A stretch of DNA of 64,000 bases from Ephydatia muelleri (lineage: Eukaryota > Porifera > Demospongiae > Spongillida > Spongillidae). A program made the position numbers and the translations under genes. Shown here piece after piece: positions 47,236 to 59,114 of this stretch. The stretch covers positions 10,848,766-10,912,765 of the forward strand of contig JABACO010000006.1 of the NCBI GenBank assembly GCA_013339895.1. Reading direction: 5' to 3'. How positions within the stretch are numbered: the first letter of the stretch is position 1; each line of letters opens with the position of its first letter. The notes under the pieces are model-generated. The model was not told the DNA's origin, did no database searches, and saw only the letters and a program-made list of their open reading frames with translations.

Positions 47236-47416
47236 TCGCAGTACTCTTAACGGTGAAATTATTTCTGACGGAATATATTTTCATCACGGTTAATTTAGTT
47301 TGCATTACGTTATTTCAGAACTACTTGTAATCACGCAATTTAAACAACTGACAGTAACTTTGTGTCCAAATCAAGCATTCTAAACCTATCATAAAATTTA
47401 AAATGACAGAGTACAG

Positions 47417-50400
47417 TCACTGGGAAACATAGTGCAGAACTTCTAAATAAATGTCAATTCCATAATTATGACTCGTAGCCATTGGGTCTATCATTAAACA
47501 CAGGTCTTCAAATTCATCCTCTGTAATGCTTGTTGAAATCGTCGGTACACTGACATCTCCATCTTCCTCCACCTCTGGCAGAGGACCTTCATAATCTATG
47601 CCATATAACTGAAAGACAACATTTGTGCACCATTAAAAAATGAATGGTAGGTTAGAGAATATCTTAATATTTATTATACAATACATAAATATAGAAACAC
47701 CATACGATATATAAATGTCAATAAGTTTCAAATGTATTAAAAAATAAATACATGTATAATCACAAAGTAGAAATGAATATTGAATGAATGTCACAGTGTA
47801 TTGGGACACTGCCCTCACATATTGCTAGGGCTGCTTTCCTACCATCCAATTAGCATACATAGGGTGAGGTGGCTACTGCGTATGTCATTAGGGGTGCTAA
47901 AAAAGTGAGGCTGATGCATAGGTGTTTACTGAGCACTAGAATGTAATTATATTGGAATGTGAAATACCAAGATTAACATAGTTTTATTGGAATGTTAAAT
48001 ACTGAACAAATAGCTCTCACTGCTTGACAGGCAAATTGTTTTGTACACATTATACATTATGTCTGTATTACTTGACAGCTTCTGTATTATGAGCAAGCAC
48101 CAGCTGAACAATGCAACTTTTATTACCTCTTAAACAGCTATTACAGCATTACCTCATCAACATCTTCATTTGCCTGTAAAATCCCTTCCATCCACAGCTG
48201 CAGAGGGCTTAAGTTGTCTGCTGTACAAATAGAGTGGTTTATCCATGCCCCTGTCCACTGTTCAAGATGGTTATTGATGCGTGGAATATAAACAAAATGG
48301 AGGCAGAAGAGGTGAGTCTCATCATCTGGATCCAACACACCTATTGCCTCCATGTACAAGAAAAGGTCATGATAGAATTTTATTACACCAACATAAACAT
48401 CTCTCCACAACCGTTCTATATGTTGGTTGTGAACACTTTTGCCAACTAGCATTGACCCCCTATTTGGTCCTCGCTGAGGATGGGTCAACATGAACCAAGC
48501 AACAACAGTATTCTCTCTGCCCTGGTCTGATCGAATACGTCGTGGTAACCCATAATGTTCTATAGCACTAATGAACAGGTTCAGCACTGTCTGTGACTCA
48601 TTGTTGGAACTGCAACTGAGAAAAACAGGTATTCGGCTATATCCATCAATGCCACCATGAATAACCAATCGCCACCTATATGTATGCATTTCATAGGTAT
48701 AAAATCAAATTGAGATTAGTTTTGTGTATATATATTTGGGTCAGTTTCCGAGAAAATGAGCCTTCGCTATATATATATAAAAGTTATAAAAATCATTCAC
48801 GTTTGAATCGCTATAACTTCCGAACGGTACATGCCATCAACATCCTATTTTCAACACTTCATACCACACCATTTCTCTATGGCAGAATATGTTTTGGGGT
48901 CTTGAACTTGCTCCTTGCCAGTATTGCAACGTTCGATACCCCACCGGGTTCAAACCCGCCATAACTTTCTGTAGGAGTAATCAAATCGCTTCAAATTCGG
49001 TTTGTAGGTGGAGAGGTCCTATATCTATCTATTTGTTCTGTTCGTTAATTTCTATGCAATCCGTTACGGAGATACAGTTGAACAAACTACGTGCACATTT
49101 TCGCGCTCGTTTCGCGCCAATGATTTGGGCAAATTGCGCTCCGCTCAATGTATGGGGAGGCGGGGATTATTACATTGGCGCGAATCAAGCGGGAAAACGT
49201 GCACGTAGTTTATTCAACTGTATCTCCGTAACAGATGGCATAAAAATTAACGAACAGAACAAATCGATAGGTATAGGACCTCTCTATCTACATACCGAAT
49301 TTGAAGCGATTTGATTACTCCTGCTGAAAGTTATGACGGGTTCATACCTTGTGGGGTATCGGATGTTGCAATACAGGCACGGAGCAAGTGCAAGACTCCA
49401 AAAAGTATTTTACCGTAGAGAAATGGTGTAGTATGAAGTGCGTGTACCGTTCGGAAGTTATAGCGATTCAAACGTGAATGATTTTTATAACTTTTATATA
49501 TATATAGCGAAGGCTCATTTTCTCGGAAACTGACCCATTTACTGTACATAGTTATTAAACGATAATTAGGTAAACAACTTCAGTTTGAATAACGTTTACT
49601 GAACTCGCTTCTAAAGACTCCTTTTATCTCAATTTTTGATGAAGCATTGATAATCTAGAGCAACCTAAATCAGAATGATCAGCTAGCGTTCCAGAACATG
49701 TATATTGTATAATTCTCTTGTTTAATTACTGCAAAGCGCAAAGCACCTTCAGAAATGCAGAAAGTGGGATTAATATAAAAACCTGTACTGAAAACCCTTA
49801 TGTACATGTGCATACATCTAGGAACTGTAAGGTTGTAAAATAAATTTAACAATGTTTCTTCAGAGCAGTGATCAGAAAATGTTCTTCAAACTGATACAGT
49901 TATATATTATGGCATGTACAAACCTAAAAAGGGTGGAGTACATTACATGTATGCATACACACAATAGTGGTTATAGATTATACTCAATAAGAATTATTCA
50001 TGCCTCTAGATTAATAGATACCAAACGACAATACATGTTAAGACATTTTAAATCAATTCTATCACAATAATACCTTATTAATTTATGGTTACCATCAATA
50101 TGCCACAAAGCAAGTGGGGAACGGACAGAATAAACACGCCTAACAATTGTTTCATTCCACCTGACAGCAAGACTGGCAGGTTAAATGCGGTGAAGGCTAT
50201 CCCTGATTCTCAGTTGCTGCACATGAATATTAAGATGCCGCAAGTGGCCTGCCATCATACAATATCCAGAGTTTGGAAATTGTTGAAATACATTCCTTAC
50301 AACTTCATCAAGCTGTGCATCTGATAATGTACAATACAAATCTGAAACATACAACCCAGCATCTTTCATCCTACGTCTGATTGTGCGCAATGAAACACCA

Positions 50401-50616
50401 AAGAGCCTTGCAATATGTGGAACCTTAAAATGCAATTGCAACATATCGGCAAGCTGACTGGTATTAAGTAAAATTTTTGGTCTCCCTCTATCTCCAGTTC
50501 TCATCACCGCAACATGGATTGTAGCATTTTCAGCATCGCTATCAGCAGCAGCTAACATAACTAGCCCTTCAGCAACTAAATCAGCAACAGTATGTGCACC
50601 AGCAGCAATCAGGCAC
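47417..50616 (-). pseudogene. Integrase-core (DDE) gene of transposon type, three exons, one in-frame stop
   Basis: Exon 1 (50616-50074) has a helix-turn-helix-like segment LFGVSLRTIRRRMKDAGLYV, an in-frame TAA at 50181-50183 after DSLHRI, then VRSPLALWHIDGNHKLIR (first catalytic Asp in HID) to AG|GTATTA. Exon 2 (48675-48153) joins in phase as [19 protein letters not shown], with RSDQGREN (second Asp) and [11 protein letters not shown] (Glu), and ends GAG|GTAATG. Exon 3 (47608-47417) reads YGIDYEGPLPEVEEDGD... to TGA. This is an rve-type integrase family common as repeats in cnidarians, sponges and fish. Intron 1 contains palindrome B1. All three catalytic residues are present, so the stop is the only visible lesion. 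Confidence 0.75.
48738..49536. repeat. Palindromic element, subfamily B, copy B1, ATTT target duplication
   Basis: It begins GGGTCAGTTTCCGAGAAAAT and ends with the reverse complement ATTTTCTCGGAAACTGACCC. ATTT flanks both sides (48734-48737, 49537-49540). Arms of about 370 bp surround a centre that includes GGGCAAATTGCGCTCCGCTC. A frame through the centre is open but is most likely just palindrome sequence. Confidence 0.9.
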
Positions 50617-50636
50617 CTAAAATTAGATGGATACAT

Positions 50637-52963
50637 TTATTAAAATGAAAGTAAAATCGTGACACCTTCTGGCAACTAAAATCCATCAAATTCGAACTTA
50701 AAAAAATAAAAGTCAGATCCATTTGCCAAGGGCTATAGCTTACTTGACAAAACATACTGCACTTACTCATACACTGACTCCCTCACCCATGCCCTGCTGC
50801 CACTCCCTCAATCAATCCATCGTTAGTTGAGTGACATCATTCATTTAGTGACCCCATTGATTCACAATAGGGATTATATTACTTTTAATGTTGAATAAAT
50901 TACTAAGTAATTCAAATGACTCAACCAGGAAATATGTTGTTCAACGATATGCGTAAAACTAAAGGATTGAAATAATTAAATAGAGCAAGAACATGCTAGC
51001 TCGCATGGAGCTAGAGCAAGATATTTTACCATAGAGAAATGGTGTAGTACAGAGTGCTGAAAATAGTATTATAATATATAAGCAATTTTCCATGGAACAC
51101 TTTGTATCTGAGAATCACTATAACATCTAAATAGTAAATGCTATAGACTTTATAATACAATATTTCTTCTATATGGATATGGTTAAAACTTCAACTGTGA
51201 CATTTAATTATTCATAACTAATTTAATTGCCAATGTTTTTTGAAATTATAACTGTGTGAATTGCCTTATTTCTAGAGCGACATGTCTGATGTTGCCTAAC
51301 GTAGCAATGTAGGTTACCAATGCTTGATTGGCATGTTTAAAGTCCATCTGCACCATTGTAACAAACCTTCAATCATCAAATGTGCATTGTATGACACGGG
51401 CAAGCGTACATCCGGAGTTATTCCATAACAGTGAGCATATTTCCTGCATTTTTGTATTCTTGAGTAGTGTACTTGGGTACTATGCAGCTAATCATCCCGC
51501 TTTCAACGTGGCAATAACACTGACATCACTTTGTAGGTTATTTGTTGCACGGATTCGGAGGTTTGAAACGAGCTTTCCGTAGCGCTTCCCATTTCGAAGA
51601 TGGGCGACAACGAAGTTAACATCACATTTCAATCTGTAACTATCGTGGCAGCTATAATTACCACGTAAGTGTGTTTTTTGTTAGCTAATCCTGTTTTACG
51701 ACTGAAGTCACCATTTGCACTACGCAATTGTTTGGCAACTAAAGTCGTCCACCGCATTTCAAGGGTTAAAGAAACTTGAGGTTTTGAACGAGTATTTCAA
51801 CTTCATGGGGATTGAAATCCACTTTTCTGCAGGAATATTCAAATCACTTCAAATCTGGTAGAGGAGTCCAGTACCTAATGATTGTCCTTCATTGATTTAA
51901 TAAATGATGTGCATCTTTTCCTTTTTGATCAAGGACTACTTATTATTACATGGACTGGAAGCTGGAACCTGCCCGTAATAAGAAACTGGTCTGTCCATAC
52001 CAGTGTAGCGGATAACAGACATTGGACATTTCCTATCAATTTTGTAACTTGTCCAGGCGATTTTGCGCATGCTCAGTAATGAGGTCCGCACCAATAATGA
52101 AGCAAGCAGCTGATTCTCCTCTGGTCCATCGTCTAAGAACCATCTTAGTTGTTAAAAATATGGATCCTAATCAAGGTAGTGAACAACATTCTACTTGTTA
52201 GTGCACCATTTTGAGCATAGGTTTAACTCTTTCACGGGAAACAGAGCAATATTGCGCCGCAGGTGCTATACTAAAGCCACTCTGTTTATCTAAACAGTTA
52301 ACACTTTGTAGTCTACAACATATTGATCAGTTGTTTCCTGGTCAGATAGTGCAAGTTGTTTGCTAACCATTTACCTGCAACGCACAATGCTTATTTTGCA
52401 CTACATGTGTACAGTAATATAATTGGCTTTGCCCACGAAAGAGTTAACAAACTGCATTTATCAAACTTCAGAGTGTCATCTTTGAAGGACCACGTGACAA
52501 CTGAAATGCACAAGCAAGCAACGAGCCTTCCACAGGACGCCAAATGTTCAGACACCAATTGGCATCTGACCATTAACAATTGGCGTTTGCCACGTTTTGA
52601 TTATATTAATGCTAGATGCCAATTGATGTCTTCCACTTCCAATCGGCTATTATGCATGTGTTCATTCTTCTTTGCACTATTCATTTAAGTGTAGCACAGA
52701 TTGTTTGCAATGCTCTATGACCATGTCCGACCAATTTTTTACCATGTTGGGCCAAATACTGTAATGGACTGACATTGTGTCAGGCCAATTTTGGAATGTT
52801 ACGGCAAATAATAAATAATTAATAGACAGCGACACAAATTCTGAGTCAATCAAATAATTAATAGGTTTGATACACTCCAATGACATACAGTAGCCCCCTA
52901 AAAGTTATGCAAGCCCCAAACATTCCATCAAAATGTCCCATAATGATTTATAATAGTCTGCCC
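50637..52963. other. Non-coding stretch with palindrome relics
   Basis: No gene recognised. 51006-51070 resembles the right-arm module of subfamily B/C (TTTTACCATAGAGAAATGGT and GCTGAAAATAG) and 51826-51885 resembles the left-arm module (CAAATCACTTCAAATCTGGT), so an old, decayed element of the same superfamily probably lies here. Confidence 0.4.
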
Positions 52964-53113
52964 TGTAGTAACGCAACAACCAGTGGAAATATACCACAAA
53001 AGGACAGCACAATCACACACCAACAGCCTGCTGCTGGTTCTACCTGTCTACCACTGTCCTGCGCATGCGCACTCTAATTCATGCACACCATATGGTTCAT
53101 ACACTACTCTACA
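52964..53113 (-). repeat. LTR (3' with respect to the element)
   Basis: 150 bp from TGTAGTAACGCAACAACC to ACACTACTCTACA, TG...CA bounded, identical to 56115-56264. A purine tract (AAGTGGAGAGGAG on the minus strand) adjoins it, serving as polypurine tract. TGCCC at 52959-52963 is the target duplication. Confidence 0.92.
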
Positions 53114-53124
53114 CTCCTCTCCAC

Positions 53125-56076
53125 TTAAGTCTGTTTTCCTCTTCCATAATAGTCAGGGGGTTTCCTTTGCCTCATCGGGTAACGAGGTTGCTGAGAGTGC
53201 ATTTCAGGGACTGTCACTGTCTTTGGAGTAGTTGCGGTTGACTTGCTCGAACCTGTCTTCCCATCGTCAGGTTCCACCACAACTGGTACCACTGTCCACA
53301 ACAAGCAACCGCTTTCAATGGTTATCTCATCTCGCCGAATCCAGTATGGCTTCAAATCATCATTCACTTTAGTAGGCCAACCTTTCTGTGTTAACAACAG
53401 CACTTTGCCTAAAATTTGGTCACATCCTGTTGCCGCTCTCAACTGCTCAGCTGTCACAGGCAAACTTTCCAACTGTGCCACATTGAAAACTGTTGCTGCT
53501 GTCACATCCTCCTCCTCTCCAGTACTTTGCAAAGGCAACCGTGACAAGCCATCAGCATTTGCATGACAAGCCGTTGAACGGTACTCAATAGTATACTGAT
53601 ATGTGGATAGCAACAATGCCCACCTTTGAAGTCGAGCAGCAGCCAGGGTAGGAATACCTGCCTTTGATCCCAAAATGGTAGTTAACGGCTTGTGATCTGT
53701 ATACAAAGTAAATGGACGTCCATAAAGATACTGGTGGAATTTACGAACACCGAATATTAAGGAAAGAGCTTCTTTTTCCAGTTGTGCATAATTTCTCTCG
53801 CTAGATGACAATGTTCTGGATGCAAATGCAACCGGCCTCTCTGACCCGTCAGGACACACGTGTGAGAGTACAGCTCCAACTCCATACTCTGATGCATCAC
53901 CAGCCAATTTTAGCGGCATAGTTGGATCATAGTGAACCAGAACTCGACTAGATGCCAGACTTTGCTTCGCTAACTGGAATGCTTCTTCACACAATTCATC
54001 CCATTCCCAAGAGACATCTTGTCTCAACAATCTATTCAGGGGATGAAGCACCGTTGACAAGTTTGGTATGAACCTGGCATAGTAATTAACCAAACCCAAG
54101 AATGATCGCATCTGATTTAGATCCTTTGGTGCAGGAGCCTCAAGAATAGCCTTCAACTTTTCTGGTGTTGTATGTAATCCCTCTGCATCAACAACATGGC
54201 CAAGGTATTCCACAGACTTTGCCATAAAAACACACTTGTTCTTCTGTATGGTCAAGCCTGCTTCCTGTAACCTGCTTAAAACCTGCTCCAAAGCCTGCAG
54301 ATGTTGGGCATCATCCTTTCCTGTCACTAAAATGTCATCAATATAGCAGATCACTCCCGCTATGCCTTGCAAAATGGAGTCCATTGCCCGCTGAAACAAT
54401 GCAGGGGCAGAAGCCACCCCGAAAGGAAGGCGTGTATAACTGAACAACCCAATGTGTGTGTTTATGACCACCAACTCACAAGACTCTTCTTCCAAAACCA
54501 ATTGCTGGTATGCTTGAGACAGATCGATTTTTGAAAACTTTTGTCCTCCTGCTAGGGTGGCAAACAAGTCATTTGGCTTTGGCAGAGGATAGCGATCCAC
54601 CTCCAAATACTGGTTAATAGTCATCTTGTAGTCACCACACAATCGAACTCTGCCATCCTTCTTTGGGACCACTACAATTGGTGCAGCCCAAGAACTGTGT
54701 GTTATCCTTCTCAATATTCCTTGCTCTTCAAGATGACGAATTTCCTGCTCCACTGCCTCCTTCAGAGCAAAGGGTATAGGCCTAGGTCTGATAAACCTTG
54801 GTACTACTCCAGCCTTCAGTACCAACTTGGCTTTAACGCCTTTCATTGTACCTAGCTCAGCCTTGAAAACATCAGCATACTTGCGCATCAACATTTTGAC
54901 CATTTGGTCACTTTGTGAAGGACTGATCCAATGACACATAGCAGACCAATCAAGCTTGATCTGCTGAAGCCAATCCCTTCCTATCAAACTTGGTCCATCC
55001 TCCTTCACAACTCTCAGCAACAACTCATATCTCCGACCACCATACTGTACCTGCAGCTCAGCCTCTCCCAGTACCTTCAACCGCATGTGATTATATGCTC
55101 TCAAAACAACATCTGCCTTCCGTAATTTCACTTGACCCCTAATCTGCTTCCAAGTGCGCTCTGATACTAACGAGACAGCTGCCCCAGTGTCTACTTCCAT
55201 CTCAATCGTTGTTCCGTTCACTGCAATCTTCACCACAATAGGACGAACTTGTGGTGTTCCAACAGCAAACACACTAACGTTGTCAATTGCAGATTCTTCT
55301 TCTGCAGAATCATCCACTGAGAGAGTGTTGCGCCCTTGATAAGGTTGTGATGTTGGCTTAGACAAACCAACTGGCCTCCCACCACTTCTACATACTCTAG
55401 CAATATGCCCAGGTTTATTGCATTTGAAACATGTAGCCTGCCTAAATGGACACCTATCAGCAAGATGCTTACTGCTTCCACAACGTGTACATTTTGATGA
55501 AATAGTTGTATCTGTCCTCGTAGTCACCTTCTTCACTGTCAGACTAGGTTCTTTCAGTCGCTGGGCATTCATTAGAACAGCCTCCCTACTTTGTGCGATT
55601 TCTAATGCTCGCGCCAATGTTAATTCATTCTCTGTCAGTAACGCCCTTTGCGTACTTTCTTCGCGTAATCCGCACACCAGCCTATCCCTAAGCGCTTCCT
55701 CTAGATAACCGCCAAAACGACAATGTGTAGCAAGCTTCCTTAACTCAGCAACATACTCAGCCACACTTTCATCCGCACCCTGGCTCCTACGATGAAAGTG
55801 AAAACGCTCCGCTATAACAACAGGCTTGGGCTCAAAATGTCTCCTTAATGTACCCATCAGTTCAACAAGCGATACATCCTTTAGCTGCTGCGGCAGCAAC
55901 AAGTCACGCAACAGCGCGTAATTTTTACCCCCAATCAAAGAGAGGAATAATGCTACCTGACGCTCAGATTCAATCTTGTTTGCAACAAAATATAACCCCA
56001 TCCGCTCCAAGTATGAGGAAATACCTTCGACGTTGGGGTCAAATTCCTGTATGTGACCGAAAGCCATGTGCGCCAT
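53125..56076 (-). CDS. Ty3/gypsy Gag-Pol fusion lacking integrase
   Basis: One uninterrupted frame of about 983 codons from ATG 56076 to TAA 53125. In order: Gag; two CCHC knuckles (CTRCGSSKHLADRC and CFKCNKPGHIARVC, about 55.39-55.49 kb); an aspartic protease (EVDTGAAVSLVSE, about 55.19 kb); RT with LPFGVASAPALFQR and the YIDD box (about 54.33 kb); RNase H with GDASEYGVGAVL and TDHKPL. After HANADGLSRLP only about 130 residues remain. The sequence passes from IESGCLLW straight to TVVPVVVEPDDG, so the zinc-finger, catalytic and GPY parts of integrase are absent without loss of frame. Gag, Pro, RT and RNase H look intact and Gag and Pol share a frame. Confidence 0.92.
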   Translation of the reverse strand: MAHMAFGHIQEFDPNVEGISSYLERMGLYFVANKIESERQVALFLSLIGGKNYALLRDLLLPQQLKDVSLVELMGTLRRHFEPKPVVIAERFHFHRRSQGADESVAEYVAELRKLATHCRFGGYLEEALRDRLVCGLREESTQRALLTENELTLARALEIAQSREAVLMNAQRLKEPSLTVKKVTTRTDTTISSKCTRCGSSKHLADRCPFRQATCFKCNKPGHIARVCRSGGRPVGLSKPTSQPYQGRNTLSVDDSAEEESAIDNVSVFAVGTPQVRPIVVKIAVNGTTIEMEVDTGAAVSLVSERTWKQIRGQVKLRKADVVLRAYNHMRLKVLGEAELQVQYGGRRYELLLRVVKEDGPSLIGRDWLQQIKLDWSAMCHWISPSQSDQMVKMLMRKYADVFKAELGTMKGVKAKLVLKAGVVPRFIRPRPIPFALKEAVEQEIRHLEEQGILRRITHSSWAAPIVVVPKKDGRVRLCGDYKMTINQYLEVDRYPLPKPNDLFATLAGGQKFSKIDLSQAYQQLVLEEESCELVVINTHIGLFSYTRLPFGVASAPALFQRAMDSILQGIAGVICYIDDILVTGKDDAQHLQALEQVLSRLQEAGLTIQKNKCVFMAKSVEYLGHVVDAEGLHTTPEKLKAILEAPAPKDLNQMRSFLGLVNYYARFIPNLSTVLHPLNRLLRQDVSWEWDELCEEAFQLAKQSLASSRVLVHYDPTMPLKLAGDASEYGVGAVLSHVCPDGSERPVAFASRTLSSSERNYAQLEKEALSLIFGVRKFHQYLYGRPFTLYTDHKPLTTILGSKAGIPTLAAARLQRWALLLSTYQYTIEYRSTACHANADGLSRLPLQSTGEEEDVTAATVFNVAQLESLPVTAEQLRAATGCDQILGKVLLLTQKGWPTKVNDDLKPYWIRRDEITIESGCLLWTVVPVVVEPDDGKTGSSKSTATTPKTVTVPEMHSQQPRYPMRQRKPPDYYGRGKQT

Positions 56077-56114
56077 TCTTGAGAACCCGTCGAAGAGCCA
56101 CCCTCGTCGCCAAA

Positions 56115-56264
56115 TGTAGTAACGCAACAACCAGTGGAAATATACCACAAAAGGACAGCACAATCACACACCAACAGCCTGCTGCTGGTTCTACCTGTCT
56201 ACCACTGTCCTGCGCATGCGCACTCTAATTCATGCACACCATATGGTTCATACACTACTCTACA
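56115..56264 (-). repeat. LTR (5' with respect to the element)
   Basis: Identical in all 150 positions to 52964-53113 and followed by TGCCC. Confidence 0.92.
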
Positions 56265-56425
56265 TGCCCAATATGTGGAGAAAAGTTTTACTGGTTCAGG
56301 TTGGTGCTCTGATCAATCAGAATCAAGAGCTTGTGTGACAAAATTTTACTTTCCAATAGCATTCTGAACTAGAAAAGCAGAGCCTATCTCATACATTTAG
56401 GTCTATATGGGTATGAGACAACCTA

Positions 56426-57074
56426 CAGTAGCGGTCACAAAAAAGTTTAAGTTTTTTATTATGCCGTTGGCATCGCACGGTTATAACATTACCGTTCATG
56501 GCCGTTCCGTTACTGTGACATTTAAAATAACTTATGTCACTATGTGACAACGAACTCCGTGCATTTTAACGCCTATCAATAAATGCCATTTTGTACACGG
56601 TTAAAGACCGCTGTGCCATTTTAAAGCCATATTACACGGCTGTTAGCCACGTGCGCAGTCAGAGCAATAGAAAATGGTGTTCTCCACGTATAAGAAGGTT
56701 TGGATAGTTTTCTTTCATCGGAAGGGTCTGAAGACACCAGAGATTGGAAAACGCCTATTTCAAGAAGGAATGATGGCTTCGATTCACGAATTCATAAAGC
56801 ATTTTGAGTCGGTAACAAGGAAGTGGGCGATTATCCAAAGTGATGGAAGTGGTAAAAGCTATCGTCGATGACCAGATGAAGGCGGATGACGAGACAACGG
56901 TATTTATTTAACACACCATTAAATGTAACGGCGTTACGTGACAAATGTGATAAGTGAGTGAGAAATAATAGCGTTACCGTGCCATACCGTTAGACCAAGG
57001 TGCCGTTTATTTCTAATGACCGTGCGACGGCAACGGCATAATAAGAAACGTAAACTTTTTTGTGACCACTACTG
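56426..57074 (+). mobile_element. Tc1/mariner-like element with internal deletion
   Basis: CAGTAGCGGTCACAAAAAAG at the left and its near-perfect inverse (CTTTTTTGTGACCACTACTG) at the right, flanked by TA on both sides (56424-56425, 57075-57076). The interior retains only the transposase N-terminus: from 56674 a helix-turn-helix segment KGLKTPEIGKRLFQEGM, then after a frameshift VKAIVDDQMKADDETT near 56.88 kb. The DDE core is gone. It is non-autonomous. Confidence 0.85.
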
Positions 57075-57076
57075 TA

Positions 57077-59011
57077 GGTATGGTGAAAAAATGTTAGGCA
57101 ATCTTTTTCCCTGGCATTTAATATAAATGCTATGCACAAATATTACATGTAATGTACATGTATGTGTTGTATCCTGTGACACTTCTCCTTCTAAACTACA
57201 TCGTTCAGCTGTTAAACTAAGGCAGTGGTTCAGTACAAATCAAACAGCTTTGCTAACAATGTGAATACTGGTAGTTAAAAGCAGCAACCAATGTACTGTA
57301 AAAACCAGACCTTCGAAAAACATACATGAATGTCAAGTACATTGTTAAAATCTGTCATATTCATATATGTACATGTAGCCACAAAAACAATACTGTAAGA
57401 CAATAGTTTATTGGTATCAGGTGCGCATTAGTGACAACACGAGCAAGCCAGCATTATGACTGCAAGGGCAATAAGAAATGAAAGTAACTGCATGTGATGC
57501 TGGTATAATGAACCACGAGAAGTTTAGCATGTGTTACTTACACACAATATAGTATGAAAAACTCACTGCAGCTACAATAAAAATAAGAATGTACATGCAC
57601 ATGTGTACCTGTAAAGCAGTTCACACTGTAGGATGATTGCATCATGGGTATGACATGGTTCGTTTTGTAAAAATAGTTGTTGTATCACCCGACATGTTCT
57701 CAGTGTGATAGTATGCAATGCAGATTCTGGTGTTGACATCTACAGTAGAGCATGACGAAGATTATAATACTTACACTACATGAAGGCAAATTATGCATTA
57801 TTAACCTTAAAATAAACAAATTAAGACAATTATCCAATAACAGAATTTGGTACATAATAGCTTATGACAGCAATGGAGGATAGAAACACAGATTTTCATA
57901 TTTCATATAATCAGCACATGTACACGGAGTTTTGAATGTAACTTAACACCGTGTCCATGAAATTAGACGACTTTTTTCGTCGAACTCAATATTCAGAAAA
58001 TTAGTCTCATTGATTCCATTTGCTATATAAAATATATCATTAGAAAGCTAATCTGTCGCTGAGCTGTCACGAGCAATTCCTAAGTTTGTATTTATTTCCA
58101 GTAATAAGCCATACTGATCTATAGTGGAATCGTTCCCGTTTTTAGTTGCGGTAAAACATTGCGTAGAACACTTTTATCCTAGGCCATTGTATTTGAATCT
58201 GGCTTGCCCATGAGACTTCATTTCGCATAAACAAAGAACCCAGGTAGTATCAAGCTCGTACATAGCAGGGTTCGACGTAAGGGTTGCCATCAATGCCCTG
58301 GTACGACAATCATAGCATGTTTTTGCGGCGTAGCTAAAATAACATGTTATTATAACAAACGCGTCATCAACCACAGCACATACAAACCCATAAGCTGGAC
58401 TTTACTTATTATCGTTCTTACTCCATTTCATCATCCGAGTTGGAATCAGATATATTTAGCGATAGCCTGCATTTGCAGGTCCCTTTCCATCTAAGGATGG
58501 ATGATGTTCCTTCCTGGGATGTGCATACTGTACAAAACATCTTGCCTTCCTCAAACAGCAACCATGGAAAGGCAGATAGCCGTCGGTCTTTGAACTAGCG
58601 AGCAGGTTTACACATTCTTGTAGTAGCAGGCTTATCCGGATCCATTGCAGAGCGCAAAATAACGGGAATGTGTTTATACATGTACTAATCACCCAGAGCG
58701 CTGCGCGTAAGACCATACAATAAGCCCATTGTTTACTTCTAAAATGGAGCCCTCTTCATGCGTATGGCTCCCTCTGTATGTTAAAGCATGGTGACCGTGG
58801 TTCTTGTAATTATCGTATTTCAACCGAATTCACAATGTCCGCCCCTTTTTACGGTGACGTATTATGACGTTTTTGTTATTTAAAAATTACCGACAATCGT
58901 CATCAAAATATGAATGTCATTAGAATGGCAACGCTTACGTCGAACCCTGCTTAGCCACTTTCTGTGATAACTTGCAGCTGTAGTGTGAACGTCGGTCCCC
59001 GGACCATCGCT
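57077..59011. other. Gene-poor stretch
   Basis: No recognisable gene. A minus-strand frame at 58716-58456 (containing KTDGYLPFHGCCLRKARCF) has a Cys/His-rich stretch but no family match and no splice context. Confidence 0.3.
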
Positions 59012-59081
59012 TTAGTCTCGTTCCCAGACAACATGACGCAATGTTTCTTGCATATAGACTAGTGTCTGGGAACGAGACTAA
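59012..59081. repeat. Perfect 19-bp inverted repeat with 32-bp loop
   Basis: TTAGTCTCGTTCCCAGACA (59012-59030) is mirrored by TGTCTGGGAACGAGACTAA (59063-59081). It could be the two ends of a tiny MITE or a hairpin near the 5' end of the Cys-rich gene. Confidence 0.8.
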
Positions 59082-59114
59082 TCACACAATGCGCACATAT
59101 ACTACTCGTTCGGT

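Larger units (their letters stand above)
52964..56264 (-). mobile_element. Young Ty3/gypsy LTR retrotransposon, integrase-deleted
   Basis: Identical 150-bp LTRs, 5-bp TGCCC target duplications (52959-52963, 56265-56269), a primer-binding region next to the 5' LTR (TTTGGCGACGAGGGTGG on the minus strand) and an open Gag-Pol frame. Identical LTRs mean a recent insertion. Without integrase it must have used enzyme from a related element. Confidence 0.92.

Noticed and set aside
49081-49314. Conserved frame KLRAHFRARFAPMIWANCAP through the palindrome centre in B1, B2 and C1
   Set aside because: Identity between the copies extends equally through non-coding arm sequence and the frame is part of a palindrome, so conservation reflects recent spread, not selection on protein. 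Kept only as a possibility.
53125-56163. Longer start of the Gag-Pol frame at 56163
   Set aside because: The extra 29 codons would begin inside the 5' LTR and primer-binding region. The ATG at 56076 lies just after it and gives a natural Gag start.
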